7,384 nucleotides of DNA from Methylomonas sp. (GCA_026988195.1 JALSLS010000434.1:1-7384); one strand, 5' to 3'; shown: positions 1 through 6,511, counted from the stretch's first letter. The notes: generated from the letters alone by a model not told the origin. Program-made: numbers and translations.

Positions 1-246
1 TTTTATTCGACTTAGCTTGATAGGTTTATTTTTAACAGCCCGTTTTTCAATAGGATCTAAAATCGAACCAAAAGGATCCTCACCTAAAATACAAATATTA
101 AAAGTCTTTAACTCATTTTCAGGCCAACTAATAAATTTAGTAAAGTTATACAGATATCCTGCCTTAATTTTATATTCAATACTGTTCTCTCCAGCGCCTG
201 ACTGACTAAAAAAAAACACACTAAATATGACAAGAAAAAATCTCAT
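1..246 (-). CDS. YfiR/DUF4154-family periplasmic protein, N-terminal part (runs off window)
   Basis: An open frame reads from ATG at 246-244 to the window edge, giving 82 codons with no stop. Residues 1 to about 18 form a signal peptide: MRFF, then a phenylalanine/valine-rich core, then SQSGAG before the mature part. What follows has the pattern typical of YfiR (DUF4154) proteins: KAGYLYNFTKFISWP, then a short beta-strand motif FNICILGEDPFG, then a loop leading to a KxxKLSRI-like strand. In Pseudomonas, YfiR is a periplasmic repressor of the diguanylate cyclase YfiN; many other family members are uncharacterised and lie beside sensor kinases or cyclases. The partner gene would lie beyond position 1 and cannot be seen. 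A possible ribosome site, AAGGGAAAG, lies at 264-256. The family call rests on motif recognition; the specific role is unknown. The gap from 247 to 643 separates it from apeB. Confidence 0.8.
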   Translation of the reverse strand, partial: MRFFLVIFSVFFFSQSGAGENSIEYKIKAGYLYNFTKFISWPENELKTFNICILGEDPFGSILDPIEKRAVKNKPIKLSRIK

Positions 247-367
247 TAAAAAAGTCTTTCCCTTATAAAAAGCTAACTGAGAGATGATAAAACTAAAATG
301 CATAGGACTTTCTACTTCTACAGGCCGTAGACAACCACCCACTTACAGATCACCCTTACAAATAACG

Positions 368-557
368 TAACTACTCACCCGTAACTTGTGCTCTTAAGTC
401 CTCTCCCAAGCGGGGAGAGGGTTGGGTGAGGGGTAAATAAGAGTCTTTCTCTTTAAGATTATAAAGGGAAGCTTATTTTACCCCCCTCATCCCAACCTTC
501 TCCCCTTTGGGAGAAGGAGCTAAGAGCGACAGTTGCTTTTTATAGGGTGAGCAGTTA
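368..557. repeat. 190-bp inverted-repeat element with G/C-rich arms, each arm with its own hairpin
   Basis: The left arm (368 to about 440) and right arm (about 471 to 557) are reverse complements over most of their length. Matching blocks are TAACTACTCACCC against GGGTGAGCAGTTA at the tips, GCTCTTAAG against CTAAGAGC, and the long TTGGGTGAGGGG block against CCCCTCATCCCAA. Each arm also folds on itself: CCTCTCCC with GGGGAGAGG at about 400-420, and CCTTCTCCC with GGGAGAAGG at about 496-517. The spacer between arms is AT-rich. Blocks of the CCTCTCCC/GGTTGGGTGAGGGG type recur in many proteobacterial genomes, so this is probably a non-autonomous mobile or dispersed repeat. It fills most of the 397-bp gap between apeB and the YfiR-like gene and could also end apeB transcription. 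It does not share the centre of the four elements further right. Confidence 0.8.
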
Positions 558-643
558 CCAAATAACTCAAAAAAATCACGCTTGCTTTACCTCCTACACA
601 ATAGAGAAAAGAGTTTTAAGTATAGAATAAAACATGAATAATA

Positions 644-1951
644 CTATTTCTCAGCAAAAAAACTATTCAAAACCTTGATCATATATCCGTGATCTTCAAC
701 GCCAGCACTTTCTCTTATACTATGCATCGCCCACATGGGGTTTCCTACATCAACGGTCCGTATGCCTAGTTTTGCTGAAGTCATAGGGCCAATAGTACTA
801 CCACAAGGAATATCTGTTCGATGAGAATAGGTCTGGTATGGTACGTTACTTTGTTCACACCATTGTATAAACATGGCTTCTGAAATACTTTCTGAGCTAT
901 ATCGCTGATTAGCATTAACCTTAATCACAGGCCCTTGATTAACAGTGACTTTATGCTCAGGTTCATAAGCAGATGGAAAATTAGGCTGGTAGGCGTGAGC
1001 CATATCAGCACTGATCATAAAACTTTTAGCTAATGCTCGTTGATAATCCTCTTTATTAATATCAAAAGCAAAGGCAATACGCTGTAAAACATCGGGTAAA
1101 AAGCTACCATCAGCGCCCTTGGTACTTTCACTACCCACCTCTTCATGGTCAAAAAAAGCACAAACCACCGTGCTGTTAGCGTCCAAGCTATTTTTGTTGA
1201 GAAGTGCCTGTAAACCTGCATGACAAGAGGCTAAATTATCTAATTGACTATTTGCATAAAACTGCTGTTCATCCCCCCAAAAGCTACCCTTTTGGGTGTC
1301 GTAAACATTTAGCTCCCAAGATATAATTTTATCAGCCTCAATACCTGAAGCTGTTGCAAGCAATTCATATAAATATTTTTCTGATATTTGGTCTTCTACA
1401 GCGGTAGATAAGATTAAAGCCAGTTCATTTTGTTTATGAAGCTTCAAGCCTTCTTCATTAACCATTCTATTCATATGAATAGCAAGGTTGGGTAACCGTA
1501 ATAGAGCCTGATCAAACATAACTAATTGGCTAGCAACTCCCCCTGCATTTGTTTTATAACTAAATCTTCCTGCTAAACTTAAATCCCTATCAGTAAACGT
1601 TGCCAGAATAGGCCCACCATAAACCTCTACGCCTAACCTAAGCAACCCATCTGTATTTTTTACCGCATTTGGTTTTATTTTTAACCCAGGAGAATCTGTG
1701 TGGGCACCTAAAATTTTAAAACCAACCTCTTCTAATGGCTTTTTTCCTGCAACAAAGAAAATAATGGATGAATCATCTCGAATAACAAAATATCGACCAC
1801 TAGGCTTTAGGCTCCATTTTTCTGTTTCCTGTAGCCGTTTAAAATCAAAGCGTATTAATGTCTCTTCAATACTCTTTACTGCATGATAAGCACTTGGGCT
1901 TTGATCAATAAACGCTAATAAAGCTTTTACCTGCTGCTGAGCTGCACTCAT
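644..1951 (-). CDS. apeB: M18-family aminopeptidase
   Basis: This is a full-length 435-residue metallo-aminopeptidase of family M18 (aspartyl aminopeptidase type; ApeB proteins are about 430 residues). It is cytosolic and removes N-terminal, often acidic, residues from peptides. Expected dinuclear-metal ligands are all visible: His84 in GAHTDSPG, Asp238 in QLDNLAS, Glu271 in DHEEVGSES, Asp316 in SADMAHA and His410 in WAMHSIRE. Glu270 is the likely general base. Conserved flanks QTYSHRTDIPCGSTIGP and TVDVGNPM are also present. There is no signal peptide. The ATG at 1951-1949 overlaps the msrB stop as ATGA, and a GGAG lies about 12 nt upstream inside msrB, so translation is probably coupled to msrB. 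No clear intrinsic terminator follows; the inverted repeat at 368-557 is the nearest structure. Confidence 0.95.
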   Translation of the reverse strand: MSAAQQQVKALLAFIDQSPSAYHAVKSIEETLIRFDFKRLQETEKWSLKPSGRYFVIRDDSSIIFFVAGKKPLEEVGFKILGAHTDSPGLKIKPNAVKNTDGLLRLGVEVYGGPILATFTDRDLSLAGRFSYKTNAGGVASQLVMFDQALLRLPNLAIHMNRMVNEEGLKLHKQNELALILSTAVEDQISEKYLYELLATASGIEADKIISWELNVYDTQKGSFWGDEQQFYANSQLDNLASCHAGLQALLNKNSLDANSTVVCAFFDHEEVGSESTKGADGSFLPDVLQRIAFAFDINKEDYQRALAKSFMISADMAHAYQPNFPSAYEPEHKVTVNQGPVIKVNANQRYSSESISEAMFIQWCEQSNVPYQTYSHRTDIPCGSTIGPMTSAKLGIRTVDVGNPMWAMHSIRESAGVEDHGYMIKVLNSFFAEK

Positions 1952-2337
1952 TTCTGTTGTAACTCCAATGATACTGAATTAATACAATAACGCAACCCAG
2001 TAGGTTGGGGACCATCTTCAAATACATGCCCTAAATGAGCATCGCATGAGCGACACGTTACCTCTACTCGCTTCATACCTAGGCTTTCATCTGTAATTTC
2101 TTTGATTTTTTTGGGGTCAATTACCTGCCAAAAACTAGGCCAACCCGAACCTGAGTCATATTTAACATCAGAATCAAACAAGCTTTCACCACAACATGCA
2201 CAAAGATAAGTTCCCGCTTGCTTGCAGTCCGTATACTTCCCACTAAAAGGTCGTTCCGTTGATTTTTTCCTACAAATATCAAATTGCTCTGCTGAAAGTG
2301 CTTCTTTCCACTGCTGTTCGGTTTTTTGCTTATTCAT
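1948..2337 (-). CDS. msrB: Peptide-methionine (R)-S-oxide reductase MsrB
   Basis: This is a complete 129-residue MsrB, which reduces the R form of methionine sulfoxide in proteins using thioredoxin. Two CxxC pairs that bind structural zinc are seen: Cys46/Cys49 (CACC) and Cys95/Cys98 (CRSC). The catalytic cysteine is Cys118 in GLRYCINS. Other family signatures are TERPFSGKY, SGWPSFW and DAHLGHVFEDGPQPTG. The usual resolving cysteine, found in the SGCGWPSF motif of E. coli-type enzymes, is replaced by Ser64 (SGSGWPSF). Reduction must therefore use another cysteine, with Cys22, Cys38 and Cys48 as candidates, or go directly through thioredoxin. No signal peptide is present, so it is cytosolic. 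The start ATG at 2337-2335 has only a weak AGGG upstream. It overlaps apeB by four bases and diverges from oadG across a 391-bp gap. Confidence 0.95.
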   Translation of the reverse strand: MNKQKTEQQWKEALSAEQFDICRKKSTERPFSGKYTDCKQAGTYLCACCGESLFDSDVKYDSGSGWPSFWQVIDPKKIKEITDESLGMKRVEVTCRSCDAHLGHVFEDGPQPTGLRYCINSVSLELQQK

Positions 2338-2423
2338 TTGATAGCCCTATACTTTAAGTTTATAGCTTGCATTCTACACATAGCCTTAGGGAGATGGAAA
2401 CAAACTAATGCCTAATAATGGAT

Positions 2424-2440
2424 GATTATTTATTTCCAGC
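2424..2440 (+). repeat. 17-nt direct repeat, copy 1 (mate at 3000-3016)
   Basis: GATTATTTATTTCCAGC occurs identically here and at 3000-3016. Each copy sits directly to the left of a palindromic element: it ends 4 nt before the element at 2445 and 3 nt before the element at 3020. In both places it is followed by a similar CCTTAGG/CCTAAGG block. It may be part of an outer arm or a preferred insertion context. Confidence 0.6.
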
Positions 2441-2444
2441 TGCC

Positions 2445-2607
2445 TTAGGCAACTGGCAATAAATAACCTACCCAGGTTGCGCAGATTTTTTGTTTCTGCT
2501 CAAATCATCTCAAGAGGCGCATAGCCAGCTACGTAACGACTGAGATGGTTTGAGCAGGAATAAAAAAGCCAGCAAGGTGGGTAGGTTATTTGTTGCTGGT
2601 TGCCTTA
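2445..2607 (+). repeat. 163-bp palindromic element, type A copy 1
   Basis: The outer arms (2445-2474 and 2578-2607) pair over 30 positions with 26 Watson-Crick pairs, 3 G-T wobbles and 1 mismatch. The inner arms (2497-2512 and 2541-2556) pair over 16 positions with one wobble. The centre at 2516-2538 is GGCGCATAGCCAGCTACG followed by TAACG. It differs at two positions from the reverse complement of the centres at 3091-3113 and 5150-5172. A T-tract (2486-2491) and an A-tract (2562-2567) flank the inner arms; the A-tract starts 24 nt after ACGTAAC. The tips GGCAAC and GTTGCC are each bordered by TTA, a possible 3-bp target duplication. It lies between divergent msrB and oadG, and a second copy of the same type ends at 6931. 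It has no coding capacity. Confidence 0.85.
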
Positions 2608-2686
2608 TCGATAGCAAGCCTTGATTCGCAGTACCAGCTCTGCAAAATCGAGCAGCTTTTCCGCAAGAAATGCTCATAATAAAATA

Positions 2687-2695
2687 TGTTATAAT
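2687..2695 (+). promoter_or_regulatory. Likely extended -10 promoter of oadG
   Basis: TGTTATAAT is a perfect extended -10 (TG, one base, TATAAT). No good -35 lies 17 bp upstream (GAAATG at 2667-2672), which an extended -10 can tolerate. Transcription would begin near 2702, leaving a leader of about 27 nt before the oadG ATG. It lies about 80 bp right of the palindrome at 2445-2607. Confidence 0.55.
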
Positions 2696-2728
2696 GCCCA
2701 AAATAATTGTTTCAAATAGAGAATAATC

Positions 2729-2983
2729 ATGACCGAAATGATGAATTCAGGTATTGAATTAATGCTAATAGGAATGGGAATAGTCTTCGTCTTTTTAGCA
2801 CTGCTAATTGTTATGGTAAAGATCATAGCATCAATAATACAGCGTTTCTTTCCAGAACAGCCTGTTTCAGCAACATCTCCAGCATCGGCTTCAACTAGCC
2901 ATACAGATGCCAATGTAATTGCTGCAATCAGTGTAGCGGTACACCAATATCGCAATAAACATAAGGGAACTGGAAAAGAATAA
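2729..2983 (+). CDS. oadG: Oxaloacetate decarboxylase gamma subunit
   Basis: This 84-residue protein has the usual size and plan of OadG. One N-terminal membrane segment spans about residues 8-31 (IELMLIGMGIVFVFLALLIV), followed by a short basic stretch. A flexible Pro/Ala/Ser/Thr linker occupies about residues 43-60. The conserved cytoplasmic tail is VIAAISVAVHQYRNKHK. In the family, this subunit anchors OadA to OadB, and its C-terminal tail binds the OadA association domain and a metal ion; His72 and His77 are in the right region. The start at 2729 follows a weak AGAGAA. ATGs at 2738 and 2741 are alternatives that would trim 3-4 residues without touching the membrane segment. The gene order G-A-B matches the known operon. 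The 292-bp gap to oadA is unusually long and contains a palindromic element. Confidence 0.92.
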   Translation: MTEMMNSGIELMLIGMGIVFVFLALLIVMVKIIASIIQRFFPEQPVSATSPASASTSHTDANVIAAISVAVHQYRNKHKGTGKE

Positions 2984-2999
2984 CTGTCCAATATGAGAC

Positions 3000-3016
3000 G
3001 ATTATTTATTTCCAGC
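3000..3016 (+). repeat. 17-nt direct repeat, copy 2 (mate at 2424-2440)
   Basis: GATTATTTATTTCCAGC, identical to 2424-2440, begins 17 nt after the oadG stop codon and borders the palindrome at 3020-3184. The far side of that palindrome (3185-3196) reads AAATAATAGATC. Its reverse complement, GATCTATTATTT, loosely matches this repeat, so the element may extend to roughly 3000-3196. Confidence 0.55.
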
Positions 3017-3019
3017 CCC

Positions 3020-3184
3020 TAAGGAGCGTGCATGAAACAACTTCCCGATTTCTAACTTGTCTTTTTGCTCCAGATGGAATGATCTCATTCGTTGCGTAGC
3101 TTGCTATGCGCCTCATGAGATCATTCCACCTGAAACAAAAATCCTACATTATAATTTCGGGAAGCTATTCCATACACGTTCCTA
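3020..3184 (-). repeat. 165-bp palindromic element, type B, between oadG and oadA
   Basis: The outer arm 3020-3048 matches the reverse complement of about 3157-3184 with one 1-nt indel and five transitions. The inner arm 3066-3088 pairs with 3115-3137 over 23 positions with three mismatches, and its last 14 bp are perfect. The centre at 3091-3113 contains GCGTAGCTTGCTATGCGCC, identical to that at 5150-5172. Its own half-sites GCGTAGC and GCTATGC pair across TT. The T-tract (3062-3066) ends 24 nt before GTTGCGT, and the A-tract (3137-3141) starts 23 nt after GCGCCT. The arms are unrelated in sequence to types A and C. Oriented like type A, the element reads on the minus strand. It lies inside the oad operon and would form a long hairpin in the message. 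Confidence 0.85.
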
Positions 3185-3275
3185 AATAATAGATCACTAT
3201 TCAGGAAACTCAAAGTCAATCTACAAAGGTGGCTTTAGTTAAAACTGACCCAAAAAGGTCATTAGGAGAAACACC

Positions 3276-5051
3276 ATGACAGAGGTTAAAAAACCTTTAG
3301 GCATAACAGAAGTTGTACTCAGAGATGCTCACCAATCAATATTGGCAACACGTTTACGTATTGAAGATATGCTCCCTATTTGTGAAAAACTAGATCAAAT
3401 AGGCTATTGGTCTATTGAATCATGGGGTGGCGCTACATTTGATGCCTGCATTAGATACTTGGGTGAAGACCCTTGGGAAAGGTTACGCTTGTTAAAAGCA
3501 GCGATGCCAAATACGCCTCAGCAAATGCTCTTTCGGGGTCAAAACATTTTAGGCTACCGTCATTACGCCGATGATGTAGTCGATAAATTTGTTGAACGCT
3601 GTGTCGTTAATGGTATGGATGTGTTCCGTATTTTTGATGCTATGAACGATATGCGTAATATTGAGCAGGCTGTAAAAGCGGTTCTAAATACTGATGCACA
3701 TGCACAAGGTACTATTTCCTATACGACTAGCCCATTCCATACTATAGATAAATGGGTTATTCAGGGTAAACAAATCGAAGACATGGGCGCTCACTCCATT
3801 TGCATCAAAGATATGGCAGGGTTATTAAAGCCTTATGATGCCTTTGAATTAGTCACAAAATTAAAACAGGCAACCGATATTCCAGTTCACTTACACTGTC
3901 ATGCAACGACGGGATTAAGTGTTCCTACTATTATTAAGGCGGCTGAAGCAGGTATCGACAATGTAGATACCGCCATTTCATCTTTAAGTATGACTTATGG
4001 TCACAGCCCTACTGAAACAATTGTTGCTAGCCTAGAAGGCCAAACACGAGACACAGGTTTAAACTTAATAAAATTAGAAGATATTGCAAGTTACTTTAGA
4101 GGTGTCAGAAAAAAATATGCGGAACATGAAGGCAGCTTAAAAGGTGTTGATAGCCGCATATTAATTTCTCAAGTACCTGGCGGCATGTTAACCAACATGG
4201 AAAGCCAACTGAAAGAGCAAGGTGCTGCCGACAAGTTTGATGAGGTATTAAAAGAAATCCCTAAAGTACGCGAAGACTTAGGTTTTATTCCTTTAGTAAC
4301 ACCCACATCACAAATTGTAGGCACTCAAGCCGTTCTAAATGTTATTGCTGGTGAGCGTTACAAAACAATCACCAAGGAAACCGCTGGTGTATTAAAAGGC
4401 GAATATGGTGCGGCGCCTGCAGCTGTTAACAAAGAATTACAGGCTCGTGTCTTAGACGGTGCGGAAGCAATTACTTGCCGCCCTGCTGATTTGATTGCGC
4501 CAGAAATGCACAAACTAATCACTGATGTTAAAGAAAAAGCAAAAGCAGAAGATGTAACGCTTGCAGAAAACATTGAAGAAGATGCTCTCATCAATGGTCT
4601 TTTTGCTCAAGTTGGCTGGAAATTTATTGCTAACCGTAACAATCCAGCTGCCTTTGAACCTGCACCCAATCCAGAAGCATTTGCTGCAGCAAATGCACCA
4701 ACTGCCAACACTCCAACAGAAACTTACTCAGTCAATGTTGATGGTAGAAATTACAATGTAGCTGTTGGCCCAGGGGGTTCAAATATCAGCATTCAACATA
4801 ATAGCTCCACACCAGCTACGGCCTCAGAGAACACAAGTGGGGGCGAAGTAATTGAATCACCTATGGCTGGAACCATCTTAAAAGTCAATGTAACTCTTGG
4901 TGCACAAGTGACTCATGGCGATATTGTTTTAATAATGGAAGCAATGAAAATGGAAACTGAAGTACGCTCTAAAATTTCAGGAACCGTTAGCGTCCTGAAT
5001 GTAAAAGAAGGTGATGCTGTAGCGGTTGGCGAACCTTTAATCACATTATAA
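3276..5051 (+). CDS. oadA: Oxaloacetate decarboxylase alpha subunit (biotin carboxyltransferase)
   Basis: This complete 591-residue OadA moves the carboxyl group of oxaloacetate onto biotin. The N-terminal carboxyltransferase barrel (about 1-300) shows metal ligand Asp17 in LRDAHQS, Lys178 in CIKDMAG (carbamylated in the family), and His207 and His209 in HLHCHATTG. The association domain (about 310-465) follows. Then comes an Ala/Pro-rich linker (about 466-490), a YSVNVDGRNYNV segment, a Ser/Thr/Gly-rich stretch, and the biotinyl domain (about 522-591). The biotinylated lysine is Lys558 in MEAMKMETEV. The protein is cytoplasmic and held at the membrane by OadG and OadB. A strong AGGAG at 3264-3268 lies 7 nt before the ATG. 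Palindromic elements lie on both sides, giving 292- and 317-bp gaps. No promoter between oadG and oadA is convincing. Pyruvate carboxylase subunit B is the nearest alternative, but the oadG/oadB context settles the call. Confidence 0.96.
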   Translation: MTEVKKPLGITEVVLRDAHQSILATRLRIEDMLPICEKLDQIGYWSIESWGGATFDACIRYLGEDPWERLRLLKAAMPNTPQQMLFRGQNILGYRHYADDVVDKFVERCVVNGMDVFRIFDAMNDMRNIEQAVKAVLNTDAHAQGTISYTTSPFHTIDKWVIQGKQIEDMGAHSICIKDMAGLLKPYDAFELVTKLKQATDIPVHLHCHATTGLSVPTIIKAAEAGIDNVDTAISSLSMTYGHSPTETIVASLEGQTRDTGLNLIKLEDIASYFRGVRKKYAEHEGSLKGVDSRILISQVPGGMLTNMESQLKEQGAADKFDEVLKEIPKVREDLGFIPLVTPTSQIVGTQAVLNVIAGERYKTITKETAGVLKGEYGAAPAAVNKELQARVLDGAEAITCRPADLIAPEMHKLITDVKEKAKAEDVTLAENIEEDALINGLFAQVGWKFIANRNNPAAFEPAPNPEAFAAANAPTANTPTETYSVNVDGRNYNVAVGPGGSNISIQHNSSTPATASENTSGGEVIESPMAGTILKVNVTLGAQVTHGDIVLIMEAMKMETEVRSKISGTVSVLNVKEGDAVAVGEPLITL

Positions 5052-5071
5052 TTTGATCGTAAATTTTAGCC

Positions 5072-5250
5072 TTATAGTTATACTTCGCGCGGTCACGACT
5101 GCGGTTTTCTAACCGCTGAGTTTTTGCCAATAGCTGCGTTGCTGAAACAGTTGCGTAGCTTGCTATGCGCCTGTTTCAGCGCCTTGCTATCGACAAAAAT
5201 CAGCAGCTTATAAATTCCGCATCTGTGACCGCGAGAAGTATACCCTATAG
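5072..5250 (-). repeat. 179-bp palindromic element, type C, between oadA and oadB
   Basis: The tips TTATAG (5072-5077) and CTATAG (5245-5250) bound two arms with recognisable pairing. TATACTTCGCGCGGTCAC (from 5080) pairs with GTGACCGCGAGAAGTATA (to 5242), and GCTGAAACAG (5141-5150) pairs perfectly with CTGTTTCAGC (5171-5180). The centre at 5150-5172 is identical over 23 nt to that at 3091-3113. TTTTT (5121-5125) ends exactly 24 nt before GTTGCGT, and AAAAA (5195-5199) starts 22 nt after GCGCCT. The middle of the arms (about 5106-5120 against 5201-5217) is poorly paired. The arm sequence is unrelated to types A and B. The element starts 20 nt after the oadA stop and separates oadA from oadB. 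Confidence 0.82.
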
Positions 5251-5264
5251 AACTAAAGAGCTTC

Positions 5265-5327
5265 GAAAGATTATTGCCCCAGAACCTCCTATTTAAAAGG
5301 AGCCTTATGAGAGGGTAATAATCTTTC
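5265..5327 (+). promoter_or_regulatory. Leader stem-loop upstream of oadB
   Basis: GAAAGATTATTGCCC (5265-5279) pairs with GGGTAATAATCTTTC (5313-5327) over 15 bp with one wobble. Inside it, CTCCT (5286-5290) can pair with AGGAG (5298-5302) across an AT-rich loop. The inner hairpin would bury a Shine-Dalgarno-like AAGGAG. There is no T-tract after it, so it is not a standard terminator. It ends 41 nt before the oadB ATG, which itself has no strong ribosome site. It may stabilise or gate the oadB part of the message, or be another small palindromic repeat. Confidence 0.6.
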
Positions 5328-5368
5328 ATTGTTTCTACCCAAACTTAACTTAAAAAGATAATTATTTT

Positions 5369-6493
5369 ATGGATAATCTCATTGCCTTATGGGAAAGCAC
5401 TGGCCTGTATAACTTTACTGGACCACAAGTCATCATGATGCTCGTTGGCTTTCTATTACTTTACCTGGCCATAAAAAAAGGTTTTGAACCTTTATTATTA
5501 CTTCCTATCGGCTTTGGAGCAGTTTTAAGCAACATTCCCATCGCAGGCATTGCTGAAGAAGGCGGTATCTTACATTACTTATATTTTGGGATTAAATCAG
5601 GTATATTCCCCCTACTTATTTTTATGGGGGTTGGAGCCATGACTGATTTTGGCCCCATGCTTGCAAACCCTAAAACCTTATTTCTAGGCGCTGCCGCTCA
5701 ATTTGGTATTTTTGCTACACTTTTAGGTGCTCTAGCATTAAACCTCATTCCAGGCATGGAGTTCTCACTACAAGATGCTGCTGCCATTGCCATTATTGGT
5801 GGTGCTGATGGACCTACTGCTATTTATGTAGCCTCTAAACTTGCCCCAGATCTACTCGGCCCCATTGCTGTTGCAGCATACTCTTATATGGCTCTAGTTC
5901 CCTTAATTCAGCCTCCCATTATGCGAGCATTGACGACTGAAGATGAGCGAAAAATTGAAATGCAACAACTGCGTGTGGTTAGTCAAACTGAAAAAATAAT
6001 TTTCCCGTTAATGCTATTAACTCTCAGCGCATTACTTCTACCCTCAGCTGCCCCATTAGTTGGAATGTTTTGTCTCGGCAACTTAATGAATAGTTGCGGC
6101 GTAGTTGAACGATTAAGTAAAACAGCTCAAAATGAATTAATTAATATTGTAACAATATTCCTAGGGCTTGCTGTTGGCTCTAAGCTAAGTGCTGATGCTT
6201 TTTTAAAAGCAGAAACTTTAGGTATTTTGGCTCTAGGTGCTATAGCTTTTTGTATTGGTACCGCTTGCGGTGTAATAATGGCTAAAATCATGAATAAATT
6301 TAGCGACACCCCTATCAACCCATTAATTGGTGCGGCAGGCGTATCAGCTGTCCCAATGGCAGCTAGAGTAGCAAACAAAGTAGGTTTAGAAAGTAACCCT
6401 CATAACTTCTTACTGATGCATGCGATGGGGCCAAACGTTGCCGGTGTTATTGGCTCTGCTGTAGCCGCTGGGGTTTTGTTAAGCTTGGTATAA
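5369..6493 (+). CDS. oadB: Oxaloacetate decarboxylase beta subunit (Na+-pumping membrane decarboxylase)
   Basis: This 374-residue, many-spanning membrane protein decarboxylates carboxybiotin on OadA and exports Na+. Hallmark segments are FEPLLLLPIGFG, MGVGAMTDFGP, GGADGPTAIY, YSYMALVPLIQPP, VTIFLGLAVG, NPLIGAAGVSAVPMAARV and HAMGPNVAGVIGSA. Functional residues known from the Klebsiella enzyme fall at a constant offset of 56: Asp147 (Asp203), Tyr173 (Tyr229), Asn317 (Asn373), Gly321 (Gly377), Ser326 (Ser382) and Arg333 (Arg389). The 56-residue deficit comes from a shorter loop near residues 60-73, before the first conserved pump motif; it is not a truncation. The ATG at 5369 fits the family N-terminus but is preceded by AT-rich sequence with only a weak AAAGA. 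A 317-bp gap with two palindromes separates it from oadA, where tight spacing is usual. Confidence 0.96.
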   Translation: MDNLIALWESTGLYNFTGPQVIMMLVGFLLLYLAIKKGFEPLLLLPIGFGAVLSNIPIAGIAEEGGILHYLYFGIKSGIFPLLIFMGVGAMTDFGPMLANPKTLFLGAAAQFGIFATLLGALALNLIPGMEFSLQDAAAIAIIGGADGPTAIYVASKLAPDLLGPIAVAAYSYMALVPLIQPPIMRALTTEDERKIEMQQLRVVSQTEKIIFPLMLLTLSALLLPSAAPLVGMFCLGNLMNSCGVVERLSKTAQNELINIVTIFLGLAVGSKLSADAFLKAETLGILALGAIAFCIGTACGVIMAKIMNKFSDTPINPLIGAAGVSAVPMAARVANKVGLESNPHNFLLMHAMGPNVAGVIGSAVAAGVLLSLV

Positions 6494-6511
6494 CAGCAAC
6501 AAATAGAACTC

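Noticed and set aside
17..205. Plus-strand open frame of 62 codons
   Set aside because: It is antisense to the YfiR-family gene, whose minus-strand frame has a signal peptide and family motifs; the plus-strand product has no recognisable features.
2445..2607. TTA borders as proof of a 3-bp target-site duplication
   Set aside because: Both copies of type A have the same TTA, so it may be part of the element ends rather than duplicated target.
2608..2665. Possible remnant of the type C element (TCGATAGCAAG at 2608-2618 matches part of its reverse complement)
   Set aside because: Only an 11-nt match plus a loose AAAATCGAGCAGC similarity; no matching partner arm or centre.
2689..2991. Minus-strand frame of 100 codons over oadG
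   Set aside because: It is a shadow of oadG, which has a membrane segment and a conserved tail.
3011..3184. Resemblance of CCAGCCCCTAAGG at 3012-3024 and the palindromic form to an integron attC site
   Set aside because: The rest lacks the paired R/L boxes and extrahelical-base layout, there is no integrase or cassette array, and the other palindromes do not carry the word.
5307..5318. Three-codon ORF with an SD as a real leader peptide gene
   Set aside because: It is too short to support from sequence alone; kept only as part of the leader observation.
5060..5368. Intrinsic terminator between oadA and oadB
   Set aside because: Neither the type C palindrome nor the 5265-5327 stem is followed by a T-tract.
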